Shown piece after piece: positions 10,321-19,439 of a DNA stretch of 64,000 nucleotides. The position numbers were made by a program, and so were the translations under genes. How positions within the stretch are numbered: the first letter of the stretch is position 1; every line of letters begins with the position of its first letter. The notes beneath the pieces are model-generated. The model was not told the DNA's origin and searched no databases. It saw nothing but the letters and a program-made list of their open reading frames with translations. The stretch is from assembly GCF_004122095.1 (NCBI RefSeq), contig NZ_SAWZ01000012.1:23897-87896 (forward strand), written 5' to 3'. Origin of the DNA: Pseudoxanthomonas composti. GTDB lineage: Bacteria > Pseudomonadota > Gammaproteobacteria > Xanthomonadales > Xanthomonadaceae.

Positions 10321-10413
10321 CCGCAAATCACAGCGCGCGACGAACGTTTGATCCAAACTCTCTACTACTCGGCAACTTTCATTCAGTGCATCGAAGGCAC
10401 TGAAGGTAAGGAA

Positions 10414-10445
10414 CGCAGAGGTGTGGCAATCGCCACACCTCTGCG
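10414..10445. terminator. Palindromic terminator between convergent genes
   Basis: A perfect 14-bp stem (CGCAGAGGTGTGGC and its complement) with loop AATC sits between the ends of comM and the amidase gene. There is no long U tract on either strand, so terminator function is inferred from stem strength and position. Confidence 0.6.
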
Positions 10446-10536
10446 CCTAATAACACATCGAGCGGACAGCGACAGACCTACATAACGAGGCGTTTTCTTA
10501 GAATCTTTACTGCCGACCAGACGTCAAGCAGCCACG

Positions 10537-12124
10537 CTACACAACCTTACATGTCACAGTTGATTCCACTGCCGGTGCGAAGACCCCGTCAGCGTCGTAG
10601 ATCTTCGAACTCACCGTGTGCGTCGCGCTACTTGGGCCACCGGAACCACAACCGAACGTCCAGTACAGCTTGCCGTCGACGAGCGAAACCGTACGACCCT
10701 TTGTTCCACGGCAGGTATAACCGTCTGCACACTGCACGATTTCGACGTTCACCTTCAATGCCCCCCCGCGGTTCTCCTGTGTACGTGAAGTACACCGGAA
10801 CTTTAGTTCCTTTAGGACCGGACGCTGGCCCTACGGATGCCACTGAAAACGGGGCACAGCTTTTCCCCTCCTTGTACATTCGATATCCCTTCTCAACCCC
10901 ACGCATCGCGGCCGCACGAAAGCTTGAGTTGCGAAGGAGAGCTGAATCCTCGCTATTGCTGTGGAAGCCCACCTCGACAAGTGCCGTTGCCATCGCAGCT
11001 TCGCGCACTTCGCCATAGCTATCACCCGATCTAACACCCACGCGAATGGGATAACTCGCGTAATCGGGGAGTTGCGTGATCTGTTCTTTGAGGTAGCAAT
11101 GGATGTTATTGGCTAGCTGGGTGGAAGCTGGATCGCTCAGATTTGTAACTACAGTCGCGCCGCGGGCCGTCGCACCAGCAGCATCCGTATGAAGGGAGAT
11201 CATTGTTTCTGCATTGATGTAGTTGGCGTATTCCGGCCTGGAGCGAATGTCATCATCATATTCGCGCAGGTTTGAGCGCTCTGGCTGCTTACGCGAGGGG
11301 GAACCATTAGGGAACTTGTTCCAGATCGTTGCGCCAAGCTCGGGATAAATTCGCTTTAAGTAATAGCGTGACCCAAGCGCCGCCCAACTCAATCCGCTTG
11401 CTGGATCTTGCGTGGTATTGGTAATGTCACGGGTATGCTTGACGCTGGTGACCGTTGAGGCGCTGCGGTCAGCAAGGTAACTCGCCAAGCGAGAGGAGTA
11501 GCCTGGCGTTACCGTATCCTCGTAGACATTGGTGGTTCCCGCGTAAGGGGTTGGACGCTGGTACCGCCATGTTTCATCAGCATGATGCAGATACTTCCCG
11601 TGCCCCGGATTAAGCACAACGAGCCCGGCGACAGGGGCCGCGACAGCCTGGTTTTCAAGGGCCGCCGCCCTCTGCTTTTTCAGGTACGCAGGCGGATAGA
11701 TTTCTCGAAGCTCCTTACCGCCAATCCTAACTTTGATGTAGTTGAACCTCACAACATTGCCAAGCAACTCGTAGCCCTCGTTCTCAACCTCTCTCACCAG
11801 CTCGCCGAAATCTTCTGTGAACTCACTTGCGCCTCTAGGAAGATAGCTCGCATCTAAGTCAATCCACACCACTCCTGTTTCAGCGTCTGGAGTAACTTTG
11901 ACTAGGACCTGTTTGGCTTGCCCTGCAATGCGCTTCTGCCCGTCAACAAAAGCTTGCAACTCAGGCTCAATTTCCTGAGCTACAGCACCACGATTCTTGG
12001 CGGTGAGGTTGGGAAGATCAGGATTAGCGCCTGCTTGGGCGAGGGCTCCAAAACTGAGCACACCCCCCACCAAAAATATTAATGCGGCAACGACAAACGT
12101 TGACTCTTTCCTTGCGTGCATCAT
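10537..12124 (-). CDS. Exported N-acetylmuramoyl-L-alanine amidase (Amidase_3), frameshifted near the C terminus
   Basis: The enzyme cleaves the amide bond between MurNAc and the peptide stem of peptidoglycan. A signal peptide (hydrophobic VVAALIFLVGGVL) is followed by a domain of unknown function and then Amidase_3 with all four expected catalytic/zinc residues: His in LNPGHG, Glu in VYEDTV, His in SLHTDAA and Glu in LVEVGFHSN. The ATG at 12124 follows an AAAGGACG ribosome site. As read, the frame continues to 10628 (498 aa) with an unrelated tail. Omitting one base in the C7 run at 10761-10767 joins the frame to 10537 and gives a 528-aa protein whose last 73 residues look like an Ig-type domain (YTCRGTKG, KLYWTFGCGSGG). 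Local GC is much lower than in the neighbours, suggesting acquisition. Confidence 0.75.
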
Positions 12125-12414
12125 GCACCGTCCTTTGCTGTCATCATTGACCTCAGAAACGTGAGGCCGACGTCCCCTGCTCCTCCTTGCAACCACATGA
12201 TCCGTCGTGGTGGTTGTATTAGTTCCCGTGGCGTGCCAAGAACTTGAGCTTGTCTCAAGTTGACCATCCCATTCCCCAATCAGCAAGTCAACGACCTCAC
12301 TAGGGAACCCCTGAACAAGTCGGTCTTTTGAGCGACACGATCGGCATCTAACCCTGGCGCGATGCGATGACGCAGCTGAGCTTTTCCGATGCCGAGCATG
12401 AAAGGCGGCGGTCG
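12125..12414. other. Low-GC upstream region of the amidase gene
   Basis: This 290-bp stretch carries the amidase leader and probable promoter and continues the lower GC content of the amidase gene. I see no gene or clear repeat in it. GC returns to the chromosome norm at about 12360, near the 3' end of the hydrolase gene. Confidence 0.5.
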
Positions 12415-13263
12415 TTAGCCTTCGTGCTCCGCCAGGAACTGGCCGATCAAGGCGTTGCAGCGGCGCGGGTGGGTGAAGGTCATGCCGTGCGAGGCGCCGG
12501 CGATGGTGTGGCGGCGCGCATCGGGCAGCCAGGCCGACAGGGCTGCGGCGTTGTCGCGGTATTGCGCAGGACTGAGCGCGCCGTCCAGCAGCAGCACCGG
12601 CAGCTCCAGCGCGCGCGCATCGGCCTGTCGGAATGGCGGCAGCGCGTCGGCCAGTTGCGGCGCCAGGGTGGCGGCGTTGTCGCGCACCATGTTGCGGAAG
12701 GCTTCGCTGCTGCGCTTCCACGCGCCGGGCTGACTGACCGAATCGACGAAGCACGCCAGTCCGGCGTCCCGCTCGCCAGCGTCCAGCAGCGCCAGCGCCT
12801 GGGCGCGCAGCGCCTCGGCTTCCGCCGGCAGCCCGGCCTCCTGGGGCGCACCCGGGTCCAGCAGGGTCAGGCTGCGCACCCGCTGCGGCTGGGCGATCGC
12901 GGCCTGCCAGGCCACCGCCGCGCCGCGCGAATGGCCAATCAGGTGCGCGCGGTCCAAGCCGCAGGCTTGGATGAAGTCCAGCACCTGCTGCGCGTGCTGG
13001 CGCCAGCCGAAGGCGGGCAGCTGTGTGTCCGGCAGCGGCGGGTGGTAGTGGGCAAGGCTGGGCGCCAGCACTTCATGGCGGTCGGCCAGGCCGCGCAGCT
13101 GCGGCTCCCAGTAACGGAAGTCGCACAGCGCGCCATGCACGCAGACCACGGGCGAACCGCTGCCCGCGCTTGCGTAGGCGATCAACGTGCCATCGCCCAG
13201 CCGCTTCAGCCTGGCCTTGTCCGTCACGTCCGCACCTGTGCTGCCACGCCCGCCATTCCGCAT
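12415..13263 (-). CDS. Alpha/beta hydrolase
   Basis: A serine hydrolase of the alpha/beta fold, about 282 aa. It shows the oxyanion segment VVCVHGALCDFRYW, the nucleophile elbow GHSRGAAVA, an acid in LLDGALS and the final histidine in GASHGM. The substrate cannot be told from sequence; esterase, lactonase or C-C hydrolase activity are all possible. The start is uncertain: the ATG at 13263 is used, a GTG at 13227 (VTDKARLKR) is equally plausible, and an ATG at 13293 lacks a ribosome site. It stands alone between the amidase and a gene-free stretch. Confidence 0.75.
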   Translation of the reverse strand: MRNGGRGSTGADVTDKARLKRLGDGTLIAYASAGSGSPVVCVHGALCDFRYWEPQLRGLADRHEVLAPSLAHYHPPLPDTQLPAFGWRQHAQQVLDFIQACGLDRAHLIGHSRGAAVAWQAAIAQPQRVRSLTLLDPGAPQEAGLPAEAEALRAQALALLDAGERDAGLACFVDSVSQPGAWKRSSEAFRNMVRDNAATLAPQLADALPPFRQADARALELPVLLLDGALSPAQYRDNAAALSAWLPDARRHTIAGASHGMTFTHPRRCNALIGQFLAEHEG

Positions 13264-13825
13264 CGAAAGGAACAGGATGCTAAGCAGCGCCATCGCGGCG
13301 TGCCAGCGCTGGCGCGTCACGGCTATGGCGGCAATCCCACGCCGTGGAATCGCAGCGAGGAAAGAAAGGGCGGCCAAGCAGCCAGCCCGGTTCACTCTGC
13401 AGCCCGAGGGATGCGGGCGGCGCGGGACCGGTCTGTGGGTGCAGATCGGGATACGCTTTCGTTGACTGTCCTGCACTACGGCCGCGCGGACCCGCGCTTC
13501 GGAGGGGCACCAAGGGGCCACAGACACCTGGCGGCTGCCTTCCTGATCAACGCCTGCTCACACAAGCAGGTCATCCCAGATGCGATGGGCATTCGCCACA
13601 TCGAAACTGCTCACCCACTCCCTTCTCCCGCACGCAAGAACGTCTGGCACGCCGCCCTCGCGTGCCTTCAGCATCACGGGATTCGGGCTGTGCTTCGACA
13701 GCAGTGGCCTGGCCAGCCAGGCCACTGCTCCCGGCCATGCGCGGGCGTTTTCTCCCATCCCCGATCAGGCCCCCTCCCCCGCGCGCAGGAGAAGGGATCG
13801 CGCATCGCCGCTTTCCGCACCAGCC
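13264..13825. other. Gene-poor interval upstream of the hydrolase and downstream of aceA
   Basis: No convincing gene was found in these 560 bp. A perfect palindrome lies at 13700-13729. A weak 66-codon frame on the minus strand (13558-13758) contains that palindrome and has no ribosome site or recognisable family, so it is not annotated. Confidence 0.5.
13700..13729. terminator. Perfect 30-bp palindrome, possible aceA terminator
   Basis: Two 14-bp arms (AGCAGTGGCCTGGC and its complement) are separated by only CA. It is about 95 bp beyond the aceA stop, where a terminator would be expected, but no T tract is present on the minus strand. It may instead be a repeat or protein-binding site. Confidence 0.5.
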
Positions 13826-15133
13826 TCAGGCGGCCCGGCTCACCGCAGCGTTGGGGGCGAACTGCTCCTCCTCGGTGGACCCGGTCAGCGCCGTGGTCGA
13901 GGACTGGCCCTGCTGGATGGCCTGGGTCACCTGGTCGAAGTAGCCCGTGCCCACCTCGCGCTGGTGCTTGACCGCGGTAAAGCCCTTGGACGCGGCGGCG
14001 AACTCGGCCTCCTGCAGCTCCACGAAGGCGCTCATCTGGTTGCGCGCATAGCCGTGGGCCAGGTTGAACATGGAGTAGTTCAGGCTGTGGAAGCCGGCCA
14101 GGGTGATGAACTGGAACTTGTAGCCGTAGCCGGCGATCTCGCGCTGGAAGCGGGCGATGGTGGCGTCGTCCAGGTTCTTCTTCCAGTTGAAGCTGGGCGA
14201 GCAGTTGTAGGCCAGCAGCTTGCCCGGGAACCTGGCGTGGATGGCCTCGGCGAAAGCGCGCGCGAACTCCAGGTCCGGCTTGCCGGTCTCGCACCAGATC
14301 AGGTCGGCATACGGCGCATAGGCCAGGCCGCGGCTGATGGCCTGCTCCAGGCCCTTGCGGGTCTTGTAGAAGCCCTCGACCGTGCGCTCGCCGGTGGTGA
14401 AGGGCTGATCGACCGGGTCGACATCGCTGGTCAGCAGGTCGGCGGCCTCGGCATCGGTGCGAGCGATCAGCAGGGTCGGCACGCCCATCACGTCGGCCGC
14501 CAGGCGCGCGGCGTTCAACTTCTCCACCGCCTCGCGGCTGGGCACCAGCACCTTGCCGCCCATGTGCCCGCACTTCTTGACCGAGGCCAGCTGGTCCTCG
14601 AAATGCACGCCGGCCGCGCCGGCCTCGATCATCGCCTTCATCAGCTCGAAGGCGTTCAGCACGCCGCCGAAGCCCGCCTCGGCATCGGCCACGATGGGCT
14701 GCAGGAAGTCGATGCTGTCGTCGCCTTCGGCGTGGTACAGCTGGTCGGCGCGCAGCAGCGTGTTGTTGATGCGCCTGACCACGGCCGGCACCGAGTCGGC
14801 CGGGTACAGCGACTGGTCCGGATACATCTGCCCGGCCAGGTTGGCATCGGCGGCCACCTGCCAGCCGGACAGGTAGATCGCCTTCAGGCCGGCCTTGACC
14901 TGCTGCATGGCCTGGTTGCCGGTCAGCGCACCCAGGGCGTTGATGAAGTCCTCGTTCTGCAGATAGCCCCACAGCTTGTCGGCGCCGATCCTGGCCACCG
15001 AGTGCTCCACCGCCACGGTGCCACGCAGGCGCACCACATCGGCGGCGGTGTAGTTGCGGGTGATGCCCTTCCAGCGCGGGTTGGTGTCCCAGTCCTGCTG
15101 GATCTGTTCAGCGGTCGGCAGCGTGGTGCGCAT
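13826..15133 (-). CDS. aceA: Isocitrate lyase
   Basis: Cleaves isocitrate to glyoxylate and succinate, the first step of the glyoxylate shunt, allowing growth on acetate and fatty acids. The 435-aa protein contains the signature KKCGHMGGK with the catalytic cysteine at 188, Mg-binding VHFEDQ, and [12 protein letters not shown]. Length matches the E. coli-type enzyme. GGAGA lies 8-12 bp before the ATG at 15133. It is downstream of aceB on the same strand with a 110-bp gap, so aceBA is probably one operon controlled from the aceB/LysR intergenic region. Confidence 0.96.
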   Translation of the reverse strand: MRTTLPTAEQIQQDWDTNPRWKGITRNYTAADVVRLRGTVAVEHSVARIGADKLWGYLQNEDFINALGALTGNQAMQQVKAGLKAIYLSGWQVAADANLAGQMYPDQSLYPADSVPAVVRRINNTLLRADQLYHAEGDDSIDFLQPIVADAEAGFGGVLNAFELMKAMIEAGAAGVHFEDQLASVKKCGHMGGKVLVPSREAVEKLNAARLAADVMGVPTLLIARTDAEAADLLTSDVDPVDQPFTTGERTVEGFYKTRKGLEQAISRGLAYAPYADLIWCETGKPDLEFARAFAEAIHARFPGKLLAYNCSPSFNWKKNLDDATIARFQREIAGYGYKFQFITLAGFHSLNYSMFNLAHGYARNQMSAFVELQEAEFAAASKGFTAVKHQREVGTGYFDQVTQAIQQGQSSTTALTGSTEEEQFAPNAAVSRAA

Positions 15134-15243
15134 GGTGGTTCTCCGTGGTGTCGGTGAGGGGTGGCGTGAGGCAAAGCGGTGCCGCGGCGCCTGCAACGCG
15201 GGCGCCTGAAGGCAGTTGCGAGTGAGGGCCCGGTGGCCGGCCC

Positions 15244-16890
15244 TCAGTCGATCAAGGCATAGGCCGGCAGGGTGAGGAACTCGGCCAGCGTGTCGCTGCG
15301 GCTCAGCCGGTCGAGCAGGGCGATGGCCGCATCGAGCTTGGCGCCACCGGGCAGCTTGCCGCGATCGCCCAGCGTGGCCGGCAGCTTGTGCAGGGCGGCC
15401 TCCAGCAGGCGCAGGTCGATTGCCGTGCCATCGTCCAGGTGCAGGCCGGGCGTGTGCAGCCACTGCCACAGCTGGGCGCGCGAGATTTCCGCGGTGGCCG
15501 CGTCCTCCATCAGCCAGTGGATCGGCACGCAGCCGTTGCCGTCCAGCCAGGCCGCCAGGTAACGCACGCAGACCTCGACGTTGCCTTCGAAGCCCGCCCG
15601 GGTGATGGCGCCGGCCGGCGGGCGAATCAGCTCGTCGCGGCCGACCTGGACGTCCTCGCGCAGCACCTGGTGCTGGTTGGGCTGCGGCATGTGCGCATCG
15701 AACAAGGCCTGGGCCACCGGGATCAGCGCCGGATGCGCCACCCAGGTGCCATCGTGTCCGGCCGTGACCTCGCGCAACTTGTCCGCGCGCACGCGGGCCA
15801 TGGCCTGTTCGTTGGCGGCCTCATCGTGATTGATCGGGATCTGCGCGGCCATGCCGCCCATGGCATGGGCGCCACGGCGGTGGCAGGTCTGGATCAGCAG
15901 CTCCGAGTAGGCCTTCAGGAACGGCTGGGTCATGGTCACCTGGCCGCGCTCGGGCAGCACCTTGTCCGGGTGCGCGCGGAAAGTCTTGATGTAGGAAAAG
16001 ATGTAGTCCCAGCGCCCGCAGTTCAGCCCGACGATGCGGTTGCGCAGCGCGTGCAGGATCTCGTGCATCTCGAACACGGCCGGCAGCGTCTCGATCAGCA
16101 CGGTGACCTTCATCTGTCCCAGCGGCAGGCCCAGGCTGGCCTCCAGGTGCGACAGCGCGGTCTCCCACAGCGCGGCCTCCTCCATCGACTGCAGCTTGGG
16201 CAGGTAGAGGTACGGGCCGCGATCCTTGGCCTGCAGGGTGCGGGCACTGTGGAAGGCGAACAGCGCCGCATCGAACAGCGCACCGGAGAGCGGCGCGCCG
16301 TCCACCAGCACGTGCTTTTCGTCCAGGTGCCAGCCGCGCGGGCGCACGATCAGCACCGCCCGCTCGCCTTCGGGCTTGAGTGCGTAATGCTTGCCCGGTT
16401 TATCGCCGCTGGCGGGCGCGTCGAACTGCAGCGTGCCGGCCACCGCCTCGGCCAGCGCGCGCTGGCCGGCCAGCAGGTTGGCCCAGGTCGGGGACGTGGA
16501 ATCCTCGAAGTCGGCCATGAACACCTTGGCGCCGGAGTTCAGGGCATTGATGACCATCTTCGGATCGGTCGGCCCGGTGATCTCCACCCGGCGATCCAGC
16601 AGCGCCGCCGGGATCGGCGCCACGCGCCAGTCGCCTTCGCGGATCTCGCGGGTGTCGGCGCGGAAGTCGGGCAGTCCGCCGCCGTCGAAGAACGCCTGAC
16701 GCTGCACCCGGGCAGCCAGCCGCGCCTGCCGCAGCGGCTCGATGGCCCGGTGCAGCGTGGTCAACAGGGCCAGCGCCGCCGGTGGCAGCAGCGCATCCTG
16801 GCCGGGCGCGGCGGCGGTGAGGGCGATCCCGGGGGTGGGGCGCCCCGGCAGGGTTGCACGGGCGGGGACGGCGAAAGCGTGGGCGGACAT
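15244..16890 (-). CDS. aceB: Malate synthase A
   Basis: Condenses glyoxylate with acetyl-CoA to malate, the second glyoxylate-shunt step. The 548-aa protein shows malate synthase A motifs: [13 protein letters not shown], the [11 protein letters not shown] segment with a catalytic arginine, [14 protein letters not shown] and [20 protein letters not shown] is 9 bp before the ATG at 16890; an in-frame extension to 16950 crosses the promoter region and is unlikely. It is the first gene of aceBA and is divergent from the LysR gene, with an operator-like site between them. Confidence 0.96.
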   Translation of the reverse strand: MSAHAFAVPARATLPGRPTPGIALTAAAPGQDALLPPAALALLTTLHRAIEPLRQARLAARVQRQAFFDGGGLPDFRADTREIREGDWRVAPIPAALLDRRVEITGPTDPKMVINALNSGAKVFMADFEDSTSPTWANLLAGQRALAEAVAGTLQFDAPASGDKPGKHYALKPEGERAVLIVRPRGWHLDEKHVLVDGAPLSGALFDAALFAFHSARTLQAKDRGPYLYLPKLQSMEEAALWETALSHLEASLGLPLGQMKVTVLIETLPAVFEMHEILHALRNRIVGLNCGRWDYIFSYIKTFRAHPDKVLPERGQVTMTQPFLKAYSELLIQTCHRRGAHAMGGMAAQIPINHDEAANEQAMARVRADKLREVTAGHDGTWVAHPALIPVAQALFDAHMPQPNQHQVLREDVQVGRDELIRPPAGAITRAGFEGNVEVCVRYLAAWLDGNGCVPIHWLMEDAATAEISRAQLWQWLHTPGLHLDDGTAIDLRLLEAALHKLPATLGDRGKLPGGAKLDAAIALLDRLSRSDTLAEFLTLPAYALID

Positions 16891-16957
16891 GGGCGTGATC
16901 TCCTGCGATGGCAGGGTTTCAAGGTGCGCGCCAAGCGACTTATTTGACAAAGCAGTT

Positions 16958-16976
16958 TTATCAATGAAACGTATAA
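16958..16976. promoter_or_regulatory. LysR-type operator between aceB and the LysR gene
   Basis: The sequence TTAT-N11-ATAA exactly fits the T-N11-A rule for LysR-type regulators. It lies in the 115-bp divergent interval, about 70 bp from the aceB start and 30 bp from the LysR start, in an AT-rich stretch. It is a strong candidate for the regulator's own site controlling both directions. Confidence 0.7.
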
Positions 16977-17005
16977 GCCAACCTCATAATTAGCTCCGCC
17001 CGATC

Positions 17006-17968
17006 TTGACAGACCCCGTAACCCCGCGATTTCCCTACAAATCCGACAGGCTCAAGCCACTTCGCGCGTTCTGCCAGACCGTGCGACTGGGCTCGGTCTC
17101 GCGTGCGGCCGAGGCGCTGTACGTCAGCCAGCCCGCCATCAGCCTGCAGCTGCAGGCACTGGAACGGGAGCTGGGCACGCCGCTGTTCGAGCGCAGCGGC
17201 CGCCGCCTGCTGCCCACCCGCGAGGGCGAGGTGCTCTACGAGCTGGCCCAGCCGCTGGTGGAGGGCCTGGACGCCCTGCCGGTGGCGTTTCGCGACAAGG
17301 TCAGCGGGCTGGATGCCGGCGAGCTCAACATCGCGGCCAACAGCTCGACCATCCTTTACCTGCTGCCGCCCATCGTCGACGCCTTCCGCCGGCACCACCC
17401 CGACGTCCGCTTGACCCTGCACCCGGCCATCAGCGCCGACGGCACCGACCTGCTGCGTGCGGACACCGTGGACCTGGCGGTGGGCTCGATGCTGGATGTG
17501 CCCGGCGACCTGAGCTATGAGCCGGTCTACCAGTTCGAGCCGATGCTGATCACCCCGCGCGATCACCCACTGGCGGTGAAGAAGAAGCTGACGCTGCAGG
17601 ACATCTCCCCGCACGGCCTGATCCTGCCGCCACGCCGGCAGGTCACGTATCGGTTGGTGGACCTGGTGTTCCAGCAGGCGCGCGTGCCCTACACGGTGGT
17701 GCTGGAGGTCGGCGGCTGGGAGGTGATCAAGCAGTACGTGGCCATGGGCATGGGCGTGTCCATCGTCAGCTCGATCTGCCTGACCGAGGCCGACCAGGAC
17801 AAGCTGGCCGCGCGCTCGCTGGCCGAGTACTTCCCCTCGCGCAGCTACGGGGTGGTGGTGCGGCGGGGCAAGTTCCTCTCACCGCAGGCGCGCGCCTTCA
17901 TCGGGCTGATCCGGCCGGACCTGTTTCATCCGCGCGACCATGATGAGGGCGGGGATTCGGAGCGATGA
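17006..17968 (+). CDS. LysR-family transcriptional regulator (CysB-like), probable aceBA regulator
   Basis: A 320-aa LysR-type regulator. The winged helix-turn-helix is at about residues 19-66 (GSVSRAAEALYVSQPAISLQ, then GTPLFERSGRR). An effector domain follows (LNIAANSSTILYLLPPIVDAF), resembling the CysB/Cbl subgroup. The start appears to be TTG at 17006, with no strong ribosome site. It is divergent from aceB, and the TTAT-N11-ATAA site lies between them, so control of the glyoxylate shunt is the natural inference. The stop codon runs straight into a GAGTGAG-type repeat. Confidence 0.88.
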   Translation: MTDPVTPRFPYKSDRLKPLRAFCQTVRLGSVSRAAEALYVSQPAISLQLQALERELGTPLFERSGRRLLPTREGEVLYELAQPLVEGLDALPVAFRDKVSGLDAGELNIAANSSTILYLLPPIVDAFRRHHPDVRLTLHPAISADGTDLLRADTVDLAVGSMLDVPGDLSYEPVYQFEPMLITPRDHPLAVKKKLTLQDISPHGLILPPRRQVTYRLVDLVFQQARVPYTVVLEVGGWEVIKQYVAMGMGVSIVSSICLTEADQDKLAARSLAEYFPSRSYGVVVRRGKFLSPQARAFIGLIRPDLFHPRDHDEGGDSER

Positions 17969-18205
17969 GTAGAGCAGGAGTGAGCGCGGAGGAATGAGGA
18001 GTGAGTAAGGGCACAGCGCTTTCTTTGGCCGCTGGGTCCGAGAGCGTCACCTCAGACACCGCCTTGGCTAAGACTGCTTCTGTGGGAGCGGCTGAGCGCT
18101 TGAAAGCAGCCCGCGCAAGCCTGCTCTGCTTTTCGCTCACTCCTCACTCCTCGTTTTACCACTCACGCCTCGATCCAGCTCACTCCTCACTCCTCGCCCT
18201 ACTCC
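17969..18205. repeat. GAGTGAG/CTCACTC mirror element with an embedded REP-like fragment
   Basis: A purine-rich arm at about 17969-18008 (GGAGGAATGAGGAGTGAG) faces pyrimidine-rich arms at about 18137-18217 (CTCACTCCTCACTCCTCG repeated). The arms can pair over a 120-bp spacer. A REP-like fragment (TGTGGGAGCGGCTGAGCGC) is at about 18080. The element starts at the LysR stop codon, and its right end forms the last codons and stop of rsgA. Confidence 0.75.
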
Positions 18206-19276
18206 TCACCTCTTCCTAGGCCGGCGCCCCACCTTCCCCTGCTGCTCCGCCACGCGCTTGGCCAGCTTGGCCGCGGCAGTGGCGACTTCTTCCTGCAGCT
18301 TGAGGTAGTTGGCCAGCCGGCCCGGGTCGAGTTCATCGGCATCGATCGCGGCCTGCACCGCGCAGCCCGGGTCGCCCTGGTGGGAGCAGTCGCGGAAGCG
18401 GCAGTGGGTGGCCAGCTCCTCGATGTCGGCAAAGCCGCCTTCGGCCAGGTCCTCCTCGCCGGTGGGCTTGAGCTCGCGCATGCCGGGGGTGTCGATCAGA
18501 CAGGCGCCGGACGGCAGCGGGATCAGCGCGCGGTGGGTGGTGGTGTGCCGGCCACGCGAGTCGGTCTGGCGCACCGCGCCGGTCTTCATGCGCTCGCTGC
18601 CCAGCAGGGTATTGGTCAGGGTGGACTTGCCGGCGCCAGAAGAGCCCACCAGCACCGCGGTGCGGCCCGGGCCGAGCCACGCGTGCAGCTGCGCCACGCT
18701 CTCGGCGTCCTTGGCGTTGACCGTGCGCAGCGGGATGCGCTGCGCGGCCAGGTCGGCCAGGACTTCCAGGGCATCGGCGGCGTACTCGGTCTGGTCAGCC
18801 TTGGTCAGCACCACCACCGGCTCGGCGCCACCGCCACCCACCAGCATCAGGTAGCGCTCGATCCGGCGCGGGTTGAAGTCCGCATCCAGCCCGCAGACGA
18901 TGAACACCACGTCGACATTGGCCGCGATCACCTGCTGGTGATAATGCTCGCCGGCCGCGGCACGCTTGATGGCGGTGTGCCGCGGCAGCAGCGCGACGAT
19001 GCGCTTTGCCTCCTCCACCAGCACCCAGTCGCCCACCGCCGGGCGCTCGTGCGCCGGAAAGCGCGGGCGTTGCCATTCGGGCAGCGACTCCGGCCGCAGG
19101 GCGTCATCCGGTCCACGGCACACCACGTACCCGGAGCGATGCTGTTCGATCACCCGCGCCGGCACGGCCTGCGGGTGGGCCTGGCACAGCGCCTGCCACG
19201 CGGCATCTTCCGCTGCGCCCGGCCAGGGCCAGCCAATCGCCCGCAGCGCGGCATCGTCGTCGAACGCTTCTGTCAT
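18206..19276 (-). CDS. rsgA: Ribosome small-subunit-dependent GTPase A
   Basis: A circularly permuted GTPase that helps mature the 30S subunit and checks the decoding centre. The 356-aa protein has an OB-fold N-terminal region, G4 motif TKAD (158-161) preceding G1 GSSGAGKST (211-219), and G3 DTPGM, the order diagnostic of RsgA. A C-terminal zinc-finger segment (CRFRDCSHQGDPGC) follows. The last residues RPRKR and the TGA are written by a GAGGTGA-type repeat, so the tail may have been altered by the element. It is convergent with the LysR gene. Confidence 0.93.
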   Translation of the reverse strand: MTEAFDDDAALRAIGWPWPGAAEDAAWQALCQAHPQAVPARVIEQHRSGYVVCRGPDDALRPESLPEWQRPRFPAHERPAVGDWVLVEEAKRIVALLPRHTAIKRAAAGEHYHQQVIAANVDVVFIVCGLDADFNPRRIERYLMLVGGGGAEPVVVLTKADQTEYAADALEVLADLAAQRIPLRTVNAKDAESVAQLHAWLGPGRTAVLVGSSGAGKSTLTNTLLGSERMKTGAVRQTDSRGRHTTTHRALIPLPSGACLIDTPGMRELKPTGEEDLAEGGFADIEELATHCRFRDCSHQGDPGCAVQAAIDADELDPGRLANYLKLQEEVATAAAKLAKRVAEQQGKVGRRPRKR

Positions 19277-19439
19277 GGCCGCGATTCTACGGGGTGGCGG
19301 TCAACGCCCGCGTTCGGCGCCAGGGTCCGCAGGGCTTCGCGGCGCCTGTCTGCCTCCTTGATGGTTTCGGCTGCAACGCCCGCAGGCCAGGGCTTTCCGG
19401 CGTATGCTGGTGCCGTTTCCTCCCCTAGCCCCGCGTGCC

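Noticed and set aside
13558..13758. 66-codon minus-strand frame downstream of aceA
   Set aside because: It contains a perfect 30-bp palindrome, lacks a ribosome site and matches no family that I recognise. It could be a gene fragment but cannot be supported.
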